A DNA stretch of 64,000 bases, from assembly GCA_965278945.1 (NCBI GenBank), contig OZ257128.1:2418001-2482000 (forward strand), in the 5' to 3' direction. The notes beneath the pieces are model-generated. The model searched no databases and had not been told where the DNA came from. It saw nothing but the letters and a program-made list of their open reading frames with translations. This document shows positions 23,126 through 32,347 of the stretch, piece after piece. Origin of the DNA: UBA10649 sp965278945. Its GTDB lineage: Bacteria; Actinomycetota; Actinomycetes; S36-B12. The position numbers and the translations under genes are program-made. Numbering within the stretch: position 1 is the first letter of the stretch; each line of letters starts with the position of its first letter.

Positions 23126-25189
23126 GTGACGCACGACTCGAGAATGGATCCACGGCACGCGATCCTCTTCGAACCAGTGCCCATCGGTCCGAAGGTCCTG
23201 CCCAACCGGTTCTACCAGGTCCCGCACGCGTCAGGGTTCGGCTCGCGGCGACCGCAAGCCCAGGCAGCGTTCCGCGCGATCAAGGCTGAAGGCGGCTGGG
23301 GAGGCGTCTGCGTCGAGTACTCCCCCGTGTCGGCCGACACCGAGGAAGCTCCCTATATCGCTGCCGACCTTCGCGACCTCCGCGATGCACAGGCCCTGCG
23401 AGCGACCGTTGACGCCGTCCATGGGCATGGTGCATTGGCGGGCGTCGAGTTGTTCCACGGCGGCGCGACCAGCAACAACGTCCTCGCCCGAATGCCCCGG
23501 ATCGCGCCGAGTCAGTCGGGCTCGTCCGCGAAGTGGGGCTCGGTCCCCCGCTCGATGACGCTCGACGACATCGAGCGGGTTCAGCAGGACTTCGTCACTG
23601 CGGCACGCCATGCGCGCGATGTCGGATTCGACATCGTCTACGTCTACGGCGCTCATGGCTACCTGCTCACCCAGTTCCTGTCGACTGCCATGAACCAGCG
23701 AACCGATGCGTACGGGGGGACGCTCGGCAACCGTGCACGCTTTCACCTCGAGACTCTCGACCGCGTCCGTGCGGCGATCGGGGAAGACTGCGCGATCGCC
23801 ACCCGAATCTGCATTGACGGCCGTGACGGTGTTCCCGGCATCCACCTGGACGACATGCTCGAGTTCGTCGCCATGGCCGATCCGCTCGTCGACCTGTTCG
23901 ACGTCATCGTCGGATCGTGGCCGGAGGACTCGGGAACCTCGCGCTACTACGCCGAGGGTCACCAGCTGCCGTGGTCCAGCAGAGTGCGCGAGGCCACGAT
24001 GAAGCCCATCGTCGGTGTCGGCCGTTACACGAATCCCGACCAGATGGCCCAGGTCATCCGCTCCGGAGCGTTCGACCTCATCGGTGCCGCGCGGCCGGCA
24101 ATCGCCGACCCGTTCATCCCGCAGAAGATCGCGACCGGACGGCTGTCCGACATCAGGGAGTGCACCGGCGCGAACGTATGCATCCTGCGCGAGGAGGGCT
24201 TCGGCCAGATCGGCTGCATCCAGAACGCCACGGCTGGCGAGGAGTTCAGGCGCGGCTGGCATCCCGAGCAGTTCCCGCCCGCGATCGACCCGGACCGCGC
24301 CGTGCTCGTCGTGGGTGCCGGTCCCGCGGGCATGGAGTGCGCACTCGTTCTTGGCCGGCGCGGCTTCGAGGCCGTTCACCTGGTCGAGTCCGGCACCGAG
24401 ATCGGCGGCCGGCTCACGTGGACTCGGCGACTGCCGACGCTAGGAGAGTGGGGCCGCGTAACCGACTGGCGCGCAACACAGCTGGCCGCACTGCCCAATG
24501 TCGAGCTGATCACCGGACGCCGGCTGACGACCGACGACGTCCTGGACTACGGGGCGGCGATCGTGGTCATCGCGACCGGCAGCCACTGGTCTGGCGACGG
24601 AACCCAGCCCGGACGGACCGAGCCCCTGTCCGCGGCGCGGACCTTCCTCACGCCCGAATCGATCATGGCGGGCTCGCGGCCGACGGGGCGTTCGGTCGTC
24701 GTCTACGACTGCGACGGCTACTACGTCGCGCCGGGCATCAGCGAACTGCTCGCGGACGAGGGGTTCGGTGTGCACCTCATTACCCCGCACCAGGTCGTGT
24801 CGCCAATGTCTGACGGGACCCTCGAAGGAAAGATGCTGCGCCAGCACCTGCACGACCGCGGGATCGCGATGACCACTGCCGTGACGTTGCACGAGTGGAG
24901 CAGCGGACGCGTGAGCGGCGTCGACCAGTTCGGCGACGCGTACGAGACGGAGTGCGACGACGTGGTCCTGGTCACGCATCAGGTCGTTGATGACGACCTG
25001 TATCAGGGGCTCACCGCCGACCCGGCGGCGCTCGCGGCAGCCGGAATCGACGCGGTCCACCTGATCGGGGATGCGTCATCGCCTCGGTGGATCTCCGAGG
25101 CGGTGTTCGACGGCCATCGCCTCGCCCGCGAGATCGACTCGCCACACCCGTCCATTCCGCTGGCCGTCCGGCGCGAGCCACCAACGTGA
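23126..25189 (+). CDS. Trimethylamine-dehydrogenase-like flavoprotein lacking canonical Cys ligands
   Basis: A 687-residue old-yellow-enzyme/NAD-type fusion. Residues 1-370 are an FMN TIM barrel close to trimethylamine and dimethylamine dehydrogenases (LFEPVPIGPKVLPNRFYQVP, GFDIVYVYGAHGYLL, ARPAIADPFIPQK). The rest is a Rossmann pair (VLVVGAGPAGMECALVLGRR). Two hallmarks are altered. The cysteine that binds FMN covalently is Ala (PHASGFG, residue 35), and the Fe-S motif CxGCNVC is CTGANVC, losing one of four ligands. It is therefore unlikely to be a true TMADH. The GTG at 23126 sits seven bases after a CAGAAT box and could be leaderless; the ATG at 23144 is the alternative. Confidence 0.85.
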   Translation: MTHDSRMDPRHAILFEPVPIGPKVLPNRFYQVPHASGFGSRRPQAQAAFRAIKAEGGWGGVCVEYSPVSADTEEAPYIAADLRDLRDAQALRATVDAVHGHGALAGVELFHGGATSNNVLARMPRIAPSQSGSSAKWGSVPRSMTLDDIERVQQDFVTAARHARDVGFDIVYVYGAHGYLLTQFLSTAMNQRTDAYGGTLGNRARFHLETLDRVRAAIGEDCAIATRICIDGRDGVPGIHLDDMLEFVAMADPLVDLFDVIVGSWPEDSGTSRYYAEGHQLPWSSRVREATMKPIVGVGRYTNPDQMAQVIRSGAFDLIGAARPAIADPFIPQKIATGRLSDIRECTGANVCILREEGFGQIGCIQNATAGEEFRRGWHPEQFPPAIDPDRAVLVVGAGPAGMECALVLGRRGFEAVHLVESGTEIGGRLTWTRRLPTLGEWGRVTDWRATQLAALPNVELITGRRLTTDDVLDYGAAIVVIATGSHWSGDGTQPGRTEPLSAARTFLTPESIMAGSRPTGRSVVVYDCDGYYVAPGISELLADEGFGVHLITPHQVVSPMSDGTLEGKMLRQHLHDRGIAMTTAVTLHEWSSGRVSGVDQFGDAYETECDDVVLVTHQVVDDDLYQGLTADPAALAAAGIDAVHLIGDASSPRWISEAVFDGHRLAREIDSPHPSIPLAVRREPPT

Positions 25190-25244
25190 ACGGTGCCTGA
25201 CAGAATGTGCGCACGCATGAATGCATCGCTCGCGAGGAGGACAC

Positions 25245-25736
25245 ATGGCTGACAGCAGTTTCGACATCGTCTCCAAGGTTGACCGGCAGGAGGCAGACAA
25301 CGCGCTGAACCAGGCAGCCAAGGAGCTCGCGCAGCGCTTCGACTTCAAGAACACCGGCACGACGATCGAGTGGAAGGGCGAGCTCGGGGTCGAGATCACC
25401 TCGGGCACCGAGGAGCGCGCGAAGGCCGCGCTCGACGTGTTCCAGGAGAAGATCATCAAGCGCGGCCTGAGCCTGAAGTCGTTCGAGGCCGAGGATCCCC
25501 GCTCGTCGGGCAAGGAATACAAGATCACCGGCACGTTCAAGGCCGGTATCAGCCAGGAGCAGGCGAAGAAGATCGGCAAGCTCATCCGCGACGAGGGCCC
25601 CAAGACCGTCAAGACTCAGGTGATGGGCGAGGAGCTCCGCGTCACGAGCAAGAGCCGCGACGACCTTCAGGCAGTGCAGGCGCTCGTGAAGGGCGCCGAC
25701 CTCGACTTCGCGGTGCAGTTCGACAACTACCGCTAA
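25245..25736 (+). CDS. yajQ: YajQ-family nucleotide-binding protein
   Basis: A 163-residue protein of two similar ferredoxin-like halves, start fixed by GAGGAGG. Family blocks are SSFDIVSKVDRQEADNA, AKELAQRFDFKNT and VQALVKGADLDFAVQFDNYR. Some YajQ proteins bind cyclic di-GMP or nucleic acid; the role here is unknown. A long palindrome follows the stop. Confidence 0.93.
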   Translation: MADSSFDIVSKVDRQEADNALNQAAKELAQRFDFKNTGTTIEWKGELGVEITSGTEERAKAALDVFQEKIIKRGLSLKSFEAEDPRSSGKEYKITGTFKAGISQEQAKKIGKLIRDEGPKTVKTQVMGEELRVTSKSRDDLQAVQALVKGADLDFAVQFDNYR

Positions 25737-25747
25737 CTGTCGTCCGT

Positions 25748-25804
25748 CGACCTTGAGGTTCCGCCCACATTTCGGTCCCCGAAATGGGCGGAACCTCAAG
25801 GTCG
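25748..25804. terminator. Long palindrome (repeat copy 1), probable bidirectional terminator
   Basis: A 19-bp perfect outer stem, a 2-base bulge and a 7-bp inner stem close on TCC. It lies between convergent yajQ and nuoI genes. The outer part GTCGACCTTGAGGTT recurs in a second palindrome at 34485-34551. Confidence 0.8.
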
Positions 25805-25814
25805 CGGGACTGGG

Positions 25815-26150
25815 TTACGGGAGCCACTGCTCCAGACGGCTCATCGACTGGACCAGCTCGGCTCGCTGGACCGCGCTGTAGTCGAACTGCGGACTCCAGG
25901 CAAGGGCGTCGAACGGGCACACGTCGACGCAGATCCCGCAATACATGCACAGGCCGTAGTCGATGGAGAACTCATCGAGAACGTTGACGGTGCGCGGCCG
26001 GCGAGCGCCCTCTTCGGTGACCTCCACCGTGTGGCTGTCGAGGGTTATGCACCAGGTGGGACATTCGCGCACGCAGAGCATGCACGACGTGCACGCGGAC
26101 GCGATGAGCCCGATCACACCTCGCACCGGCGGGCTCGATTCCTCGCTCAT
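25815..26150 (-). CDS. nuoI: NuoI-like 2x[4Fe-4S] ferredoxin subunit
   Basis: A 111-residue iron-sulfur protein. Two complete clusters are present: CTSCMLCVRECP (about residues 20-31) and CMYCGICVDVCP (about 68-79), spaced as in NuoI of complex I. The ATG at 26150 overlaps the nuoC stop (ATGA). It is third in a compact nuoB-nuoC-nuoI set. As the set has no NuoD or membrane subunits, it could carry electrons to or from the KorAB enzyme encoded alongside. That is inference. Confidence 0.85.
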   Translation of the reverse strand: MSEESSPPVRGVIGLIASACTSCMLCVRECPTWCITLDSHTVEVTEEGARRPRTVNVLDEFSIDYGLCMYCGICVDVCPFDALAWSPQFDYSAVQRAELVQSMSRLEQWLP

Positions 26151-26599
26151 GAGTCCAGCCATTCGTCAGGCACCCCGGCGGGACGTTGCCTGCGGCGCGC
26201 CGGGCTGCCCCCGGGTTCCGCCGTTCCAGGCCAGTCGACTGCGACGCGGGCGGCGAGCACGGCATCGTGGCGTAACGGCGGCCTGCCGAGAGTCGTGCGC
26301 AGGAGCAAGGGCCGGTCATCGCGAAGACCGACAAAGGTCAGGCCGAACATCTCGGACGTCTCGCGCTCGTGCCAGGAGGCACCTATATATAGCGTGCTGA
26401 GACTGTCGATCAGCGGATCGTCGGACGGGACGACGGCCCGGGCCAGGACCCGCTCCCCGGAGTCGGGGTTGAGCACGTGGGCGACGACCTCGGTGCTCGT
26501 CACGCGGTCGACTCCGGTGAGGAAGTCGAGATAAACAAAGCCCGTCGCGTGGCGCGTCGTCCACTCTGCGAGCCAGTCGCCCCTGTCGATGTCGATCAC
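26147..26599 (-). CDS. nuoC: NuoC-like subunit
   Basis: A 150-residue protein of the 30-kDa complex I subunit family, with ATGFVYLDFLTGVDR, a central ASWHERETSEMFGLTFVG block and a C-terminal PLLLR segment. It is shorter than the usual 170-230. Its start overlaps nuoB's stop and its end overlaps nuoI. Confidence 0.8.
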   Translation of the reverse strand: MIDIDRGDWLAEWTTRHATGFVYLDFLTGVDRVTSTEVVAHVLNPDSGERVLARAVVPSDDPLIDSLSTLYIGASWHERETSEMFGLTFVGLRDDRPLLLRTTLGRPPLRHDAVLAARVAVDWPGTAEPGGSPARRRQRPAGVPDEWLDS

Positions 26600-27039
26600 G
26601 CCCTGTCCTCCCGCGTCATCGCCGACAGAGCAGCGACGAGGGCGTCCGGACGCGGGGGGCAGCCCGGGACGTACGTCGAGACGTCAAGCAACTGGTCGAT
26701 CCCCTTGGTGACCGTGGGTGCATCCCAGTACGGGCCGCCGGTGCTCGCGCAGGCGCCGAACGCGACGATGCGGGCCGAGGAGCCCAGGTCCTCGTGGATG
26801 CGGACCACGGCCGGGGCGAGCGCGTCGGTCACAGTCCCGGAGACCAGGAGGATCGTCGACGACGCAGCATCGTTGCTGGCGCCCTCCGCCACGAGCAGCC
26901 CTGTCCGGATTGCGGCCTCGACCTCCATCGAGCAGCACGCCAGTCCGACGTTCGCCAGCACTACCCGGACCTCCGGGTCGCCCGCGAGGCGAAACGCCTG
27001 GACGGTCGCTGGGCGTGCCGCTGGGCTGACCGGGAGCAT
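26596..27039 (-). CDS. nuoB: NuoB-like [4Fe-4S] subunit
   Basis: A 147-residue protein of the 20-kDa complex I subunit family, which holds cluster N2 in true complexes. All four ligands are present: the Cys pair in ACCSMEVEAA, one in AFGACASTGGPY and one in VPGCPPRPDAL. The ATG at 27039 follows a TAGGCT box by seven bases and lacks a ribosome-binding site, so the mRNA may be leaderless. It is divergent from korA. Confidence 0.85.
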   Translation of the reverse strand: MLPVSPAARPATVQAFRLAGDPEVRVVLANVGLACCSMEVEAAIRTGLLVAEGASNDAASSTILLVSGTVTDALAPAVVRIHEDLGSSARIVAFGACASTGGPYWDAPTVTKGIDQLLDVSTYVPGCPPRPDALVAALSAMTREDRA

Positions 27040-27219
27040 GCGGCCGAGCCTACGCGCCGTATCTGTAACCGGATCGTGACCAAAGTTACTTAGGACACAC
27101 TGCACCCTCAACGCGGCGGAACCGCCAAATCAGGAGCACAATGGTGCGGGCCGCATATAGCGGTTCGCGGCGCGGGAGCGCCGACCAGACTCCGAGACAT
27201 CCCGGACCAAGGGGAGACC

Positions 27220-29082
27220 GTGCCCAAGCAGCTCGTCCAACTGAATAGGGTCGTCATTCGCTTCGCCGGGGACTCTGGCGATGGCATGCAGTTGACCGGC
27301 GACCGGTTCACCTCCGAGACCGCGGGACTGGGCAACGACCTGGTGACCCTGCCCGACTTCCCCGCCGAGATCCGCGCACCAGCGGGCACCGTGAACGGCG
27401 TATCGGGCTACCAACTGGCGTTTGCCGATCACGAGATCACCACTCCGGGCGATGCCCCCAACGTGCTGGTCGCGATGAACCCCGCCGCGCTGAAGGCGAA
27501 CATCAAGGACCTGCCTCGCGGCGCGGACCTGATCGTCAATACCGACGAGTTCACCAAGCGCGCCTGGGAGAAGGTCGGCTTCGCGGTCAACCCGCTCGAG
27601 GACGGCTCCCTTGACGCCTACAACGTGCATGCGATCGCCCTCACCTCGCAGACCGTCGAGGCACTGAAGGGCTTCGAGCTGAGCAAGAAGGACGCAGAGC
27701 GCTCGAAGAACATGTACGCGCTGGGTCTGCTGTCGTGGCTGTACTCACGCGGCGCCGAGGGCACCCGTGCGTTCCTGGAGAAGAAGTTCGGGTCCAAGCC
27801 CGCGATTCTGGCCGCCAACCTGGCCGCGTTCGAGGCGGGTTGGTCGTTCGGTGAGACCACGGAGTCGTTCTCGGTGCAGTACGAGGTCGCGCCGGCGAAA
27901 ATGGCCGCGGGCACGTACCGGAACATCTCCGGCAACCCTGCGCTCGCGTACGGATTGGTCGCGGCTGGCGAGTTGTCCGGCATGCCGTTGTTCTTGGGCA
28001 GCTACCCGATCACTCCCGCTTCCGACATCCTCCACGAGCTCAGCAAGCAGAAGAAGTTCGGCGTCGTGACCTTCCAGGCCGAGGACGAGATTGCCGGCAT
28101 CGCTGCGGCAGTCGGCGCTTCCTACGGCGGTGCGCTCGGCCTGACGACGACATCGGGTCCCGGCGTTGCCCTCAAGTCCGAGGCCATCGGCCTGGCGGTC
28201 TCGCTGGAACTGCCGCTCCTGATCGTCGACGTGCAGCGAGGCGGACCGTCGACCGGACTGCCGACGAAGACCGAGCAGTCGGACCTGCTGCAGGCGATGT
28301 TCGGTCGTAACGGCGAGTCACCCGTGCCGATCATCGCTCCGCAGTCGCCGTCGGACTGCTTCTGGGCGGCCATCGAGGCGGCGCGGATCGCGATCGAGTA
28401 CCGCACGCCGGTCTTCATCCTCTCCGACGGCTACATCGCCAACGGGTCCGAGCCCTGGCTCGTGCCCGACGCGTCGGCGCTGCCGAGTATCAACCCGAAC
28501 TTCGCCACCGCCCCCAACCACACGGCGGCCGACGGAACCGAGGAGTTCTGGCCCTATCTTCGCGATCCGGAGACTCTCGCGCGTGCGTGGGCAGTGCCGG
28601 GAACGGCCGGGCTCGAGCACCGCATCGGCGGCCTGGAGAAGTCCGACGGGCCAGGTGCCATCTCCTACGACCCGGAGAACCACGACCGCATGGTGCGACT
28701 GCGCCAGGCGAAGATCGACGGCATCGCCGACTCGCTCCCGCTGATGGAGGTCGACGACCCCGACGGTGACGCTCGTGTTCTCGTGCTCGGGTGGGGTTCC
28801 ACCTACGGTCCGATCGGCGCCGCATGCGAGATCACCCGGCGCACCGGCGCCAAGGTGGCCCAGGCACATCTGCGCCACCTCAACCCCTTCCCGAGGAACC
28901 TCGGCGAGGTGCTGCACTCCTACGACAAGGTGATCGTCCCGGAGATGAACCTCGGCCAGCTCACGATGCTGCTGCGCGCGAAATACCTCGTGGACATCGA
29001 AGGAATCAATCAAGTACGGGGCATGCCATTCAAGTCCACCGAACTGGTGGCCGCCATCTCCACTGCACTCGAAAGCCTGTGA
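27220..29082 (+). CDS. korA: 2-oxoglutarate/2-oxoacid:ferredoxin oxidoreductase, gamma-alpha fusion subunit
   Basis: A 620-residue subunit. The N-terminal ~190 residues are the gamma domain (FAGDSGDGMQLTGDRFTSE, PDFPAEIRAPAGTVNGVSGY). The alpha domain follows (LFLGSYPITPASDILHEL, FQAEDEIAGIAAAVGASYGG, QRGGPSTGLPTKTEQSDLL). With KorB and ferredoxin it decarboxylates 2-oxoglutarate to succinyl-CoA. The GTG start has GGGGAG upstream. korB follows after seven bases. Confidence 0.95.
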   Translation: MPKQLVQLNRVVIRFAGDSGDGMQLTGDRFTSETAGLGNDLVTLPDFPAEIRAPAGTVNGVSGYQLAFADHEITTPGDAPNVLVAMNPAALKANIKDLPRGADLIVNTDEFTKRAWEKVGFAVNPLEDGSLDAYNVHAIALTSQTVEALKGFELSKKDAERSKNMYALGLLSWLYSRGAEGTRAFLEKKFGSKPAILAANLAAFEAGWSFGETTESFSVQYEVAPAKMAAGTYRNISGNPALAYGLVAAGELSGMPLFLGSYPITPASDILHELSKQKKFGVVTFQAEDEIAGIAAAVGASYGGALGLTTTSGPGVALKSEAIGLAVSLELPLLIVDVQRGGPSTGLPTKTEQSDLLQAMFGRNGESPVPIIAPQSPSDCFWAAIEAARIAIEYRTPVFILSDGYIANGSEPWLVPDASALPSINPNFATAPNHTAADGTEEFWPYLRDPETLARAWAVPGTAGLEHRIGGLEKSDGPGAISYDPENHDRMVRLRQAKIDGIADSLPLMEVDDPDGDARVLVLGWGSTYGPIGAACEITRRTGAKVAQAHLRHLNPFPRNLGEVLHSYDKVIVPEMNLGQLTMLLRAKYLVDIEGINQVRGMPFKSTELVAAISTALESL

Positions 29083-29089
29083 GGCTGAC

Positions 29090-30151
29090 ATGACCGATCT
29101 GCTTACGTCCCTGCCGTCTTTGACCCTGGTCCCCAAGGCCGACGGTCCGCAGAGCGCCAAGGACTTCAAGTCCGACCAGGAGGTCCGCTGGTGCCCCGGG
29201 TGCGGTGACTACGCGATCCTCTCCGCCGTACAGAGCTTCCTTCCCGAGCTCGGACTGAAGCGCGAGAACATCGTGTTCGTCTCCGGCATCGGCTGCTCGT
29301 CACGCTTCCCGTACTACATGAACACGTACGGCATGCACTCGATCCACGGTCGCGCGCCGGCCATCGCCACCGGCCTCGCCGTCACTCGCCCTGACCTGTC
29401 GGTGTGGGTCATCACCGGAGACGGCGACTCGCTGTCTATCGGCGGCAACCACCTCATTCATGCGCTGCGCCGCAACGTCAACCTCAAGATCCTGATGTTC
29501 AACAACCGGATCTACGGCCTGACCAAGGGCCAGTACTCCCCCACCTCCGAGCAGGGCAAGATCACGAAGTCGACCCCGCAGGGATCACTGGACTACTCGT
29601 TCAATCCGGTGTCCCTCGCGCTGGGCGCCGAGGCGACATTCGTCGCCCGCACCATCGACTCGGACCGCAAGCACTTGACCGAGGTCCTGCGCCAGGCCGC
29701 CTCGCATGAGGGCACCGCGCTCATCGAGATCTACCAGAACTGCAACATCTTCAATGACGGCGCCTTCGAGCCGCTGAAGGACAGCGACACCCGCGACGAC
29801 GTCATGATCCGGCTGCAGCACGGGGAGCCGATCCGCTTCGGTCGCGACAACGAGAAGGGCGTCATACGCAGGCCAGACGGCCACATCACCGTTGCCGAGG
29901 TTGCCGAGGTCGGCGAGGACGCGATCATTCGACACGACGCACACGCCAAGGATCCGGGCCTGGCCTTCGCGCTGTCGCGCCTGGCGAACCCACGCACCCT
30001 GATGAACACCCCGATCGGCGTGTTCCGAGACATCGAGCGTCCGTCCTACGACCGACTCGTCCGCGAGCAGGTCGCCGAGGTCTCCGCGCGCGAGGGTGCT
30101 GGAGATCTGCAGTCGCTGCTCACGGGCAGCGACACCTGGAACGTGTCCTGA
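29090..30151 (+). CDS. korB: 2-oxoglutarate/2-oxoacid:ferredoxin oxidoreductase, beta subunit
   Basis: A 353-residue thiamine-diphosphate subunit. It has RWCPGCGDYAILSAVQS, SGIGCSSRFPYYMNTYG, the TPP/Mg site GDGDSLSIGGNH and NNRIYGLTKGQYSPTSEQG. The conserved cysteines that hold its Fe-S cluster are present. No ferredoxin domain is fused, so an external acceptor is needed. Its stop codon overlaps the proposed rarD start. Confidence 0.95.
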   Translation: MTDLLTSLPSLTLVPKADGPQSAKDFKSDQEVRWCPGCGDYAILSAVQSFLPELGLKRENIVFVSGIGCSSRFPYYMNTYGMHSIHGRAPAIATGLAVTRPDLSVWVITGDGDSLSIGGNHLIHALRRNVNLKILMFNNRIYGLTKGQYSPTSEQGKITKSTPQGSLDYSFNPVSLALGAEATFVARTIDSDRKHLTEVLRQAASHEGTALIEIYQNCNIFNDGAFEPLKDSDTRDDVMIRLQHGEPIRFGRDNEKGVIRRPDGHITVAEVAEVGEDAIIRHDAHAKDPGLAFALSRLANPRTLMNTPIGVFRDIERPSYDRLVREQVAEVSAREGAGDLQSLLTGSDTWNVS

Positions 30152-31092
30152 CGCTTCGCATCCGCCTGCCGCAGTCCCAGGCCGGGATTGGTGCGGCGCT
30201 CGGCCTGTTCGCGTACGGCTTCTGGGGATTGCTGCCGCTCTACTACCACCTGTTCAACGACGACGTCTCTGCGCTCGACCTCGTCGCGAATCGGATCATC
30301 TGGGCGACGGGCTTTCTCCTCCTGCTGACCACGGTCACCCGCACCTGGAAGCGCACCATCAGTACAGCGCGTTCAGCCCGGAACCTGGCGATGCTGTCCG
30401 TCGCGGCAGTTCTCCTGGGGGTGAACTGGAGCGTCTACATGTACGCGATCGAGAGCAACCAGCTCGTCGAAGCCTCGCTCGGGTACTTCATCAATCCGCT
30501 GTTCTCCGTCGCCCTCGGCGTCGTGGTCCTTCGAGAGCGACTGCGCATCGGGCAGTGGGTCGCAGTCGGTGTGGCCGCGCTTGCGGTGCTCGTCCTGACG
30601 GTGAGCTACGGCCGGCCGCCGTGGATCAGCCTGCTGCTCGCCGGCACATTCGCGGTGTACGGGCTGGTGAAGAAGCAACTGGGTGTCGGCGCGGTCCAGT
30701 CGCTGACCATCGAGACGGCGATCCTCGCGCCAGCAGCAGTGTTGGCTCTCGTCGGGGTATCGGTCGCGACGACGTCGTCGGTGATCGACCACTCCCCGCT
30801 GACACTGATCCTCTTGATCGGCCTGGGACCGGTCACTGCGCTGCCGTTGCTGGCCTTCACCGGGGCCGCAACGCGGATTCCGCTGTCGACGCTCGGCCTC
30901 ATGCAGTACCTGTGCCCGGTGATGCTCTTCCTGCTCGGGGTCTTCGTCTTCGGCGAGCAGATGTCCACGAGCAGGTGGATCGGATTCCTGCTGGTGTGGA
31001 TCTCCCTGTCGATCATGACGGTCGACGGCCTGCGCAACGCGCGCACAAATCGCAATGCTGCAGACGACCTCGAGCTCAGCGAGCCTGCGTAG
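30148..31092 (+). CDS. rarD: RarD/EamA-family permease, probable non-ATG start
   Basis: About 314 residues, ten membrane segments, RarD type (FWGLLPLYYHLF, ASLGYFINPLFSVALGV, LGLMQYLCPVMLFLLGVFVF). The first in-frame ATG/GTG/TTG is TTG 30229, but the family's first segment (AALGLFAYGFWGLLPL) begins upstream of it. No canonical start exists there. A CTG at 30148 overlaps the korB stop as CTGA, the usual coupling geometry, so I place the start there; ATT near 30190 is another option. Transport substrate unknown. Its 3' end overlaps the convergent MFS gene by 17 bases. Confidence 0.75.
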   Translation: MTLRIRLPQSQAGIGAALGLFAYGFWGLLPLYYHLFNDDVSALDLVANRIIWATGFLLLLTTVTRTWKRTISTARSARNLAMLSVAAVLLGVNWSVYMYAIESNQLVEASLGYFINPLFSVALGVVVLRERLRIGQWVAVGVAALAVLVLTVSYGRPPWISLLLAGTFAVYGLVKKQLGVGAVQSLTIETAILAPAAVLALVGVSVATTSSVIDHSPLTLILLIGLGPVTALPLLAFTGAATRIPLSTLGLMQYLCPVMLFLLGVFVFGEQMSTSRWIGFLLVWISLSIMTVDGLRNARTNRNAADDLELSEPA

Positions 31093-32281
31093 CCTCGACG
31101 GCCACGGCGTCCTCTGGAACCGGCCGCAGGACGACAAGAAGCAGCGAAACCCCGATCAGCGCGGGAACCAGAAGGAACGCCTGATGCACGGGCATGGACT
31201 CGGCGAGTCCTCCGAGGACGAATGGCGCAATCCCAATGGCGGCGGTAGTGAACGCGAGTGCCAGACTCGAGGCGCGGTCGGGTCGGCCGCCCGCAGCCCT
31301 GATGATCCGCGACATGCTCAGCGGCCAACTGAGCGACAGAGCGATGCCGGTCGCGAAGAAGGCGACGAGGATCATCCAAGTTTCAGTCGACAGCCACATC
31401 GCGAAGAAGACGAGCAGGCCGGCCATCAACGACGTCCGAAGTAGTCGCTCCGACGAGATTCGTCGCGCAAGGCTTGACCCGAATGCGCGTCCGACGAAGA
31501 CTCCACCCAGGAATGCCCCGAGGCCTGCGGCTGAGGCCGCATCGCTCATCCCGGTGCGTTCTTGAATGAGGGTTGCGCCCCACAACGAGATCGAGAACTC
31601 GGCGCCTATGTACGCCGTACCTGCGAGAAGCGCCCAATAGGTAAGCGGTGGCAACGGGCCCGAGGCATGTCGCGACGGAACCTGGCCTGCCTCTCCGTAG
31701 ACAGCCAGGCGCCTGCCACGAGCCACCTCGATCAAGACGAATGCGACGACCCCGATCACCATGCCGGCCCGCCAGCCGAGGACGGTCGACGCCGCTAGGC
31801 CGATCGCGAGTGGCGCGAGCAGTCCCATGAGCGCGGCCAAACCAGTGCTCTCCGTGAACGCGGCGGGGGCGGCCGGCCCCTGGTGGGTGGCGAGGAACGC
31901 ATTGACGCACACGACGATGAGGTTCCCGAACAAGGTCGCGAAGAAGACGGCGGTCAGCGTCCACACCGGGACAGGGACCGGGGCGAGAAAGAGGAGGATG
32001 CACAACGCCGCGCCGAGCACCCCGGCTCGCATGACATGACCGCGACCGAATCGCTGAACCAGCGTCGGAGCGAGCAACGCCCCTACGACTCCGCCGGCCG
32101 CCAGGGTCGTCCCGTGGAACCCCTGGACCCAGGCCGGGCTGTCCTGCTCATCGCGCAGGAACACCAGGACGGCCCCGAGCCCGTAGACGAACCACGACCA
32201 GGCGGCCATGGATGAGTAGCTGACCAAGGTGGGCCGGTCACGCACCACCGTGACTGGGGCGTGTACGGCTGGGCTCACCAC
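31076..32281 (-). CDS. MFS permease (12-segment)
   Basis: A 401-residue major facilitator. It has LVSYSSMAAWSWFVYGLGAV at the first segment, the loop-2/3 region PTLVQRFGRGHVMRAG, and a matching C-terminal half (FVGRAFGSSLARRISSERLL). It has two tandem GTG codons at the start. No specific substrate can be named. It runs toward rarD and away from the sugar-acid dehydrogenase gene. Confidence 0.85.
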   Translation of the reverse strand: MVSPAVHAPVTVVRDRPTLVSYSSMAAWSWFVYGLGAVLVFLRDEQDSPAWVQGFHGTTLAAGGVVGALLAPTLVQRFGRGHVMRAGVLGAALCILLFLAPVPVPVWTLTAVFFATLFGNLIVVCVNAFLATHQGPAAPAAFTESTGLAALMGLLAPLAIGLAASTVLGWRAGMVIGVVAFVLIEVARGRRLAVYGEAGQVPSRHASGPLPPLTYWALLAGTAYIGAEFSISLWGATLIQERTGMSDAASAAGLGAFLGGVFVGRAFGSSLARRISSERLLRTSLMAGLLVFFAMWLSTETWMILVAFFATGIALSLSWPLSMSRIIRAAGGRPDRASSLALAFTTAAIGIAPFVLGGLAESMPVHQAFLLVPALIGVSLLLVVLRPVPEDAVAVEATQAR

Positions 32282-32347
32282 CCGACCCTAGCCGGGTATG
32301 CGGTGGCAATTCTCGATTTGTGTAGATGACTCGCGGATTGGGTCGGG

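Noticed and set aside
23231..24379. 382-codon minus-strand frame inside the TMADH-like gene
   Set aside because: Antisense shadow with no recognisable domain.
31055..31444. Plus-strand frame after rarD
   Set aside because: It lies opposite the MFS gene and shows no membrane or domain features.
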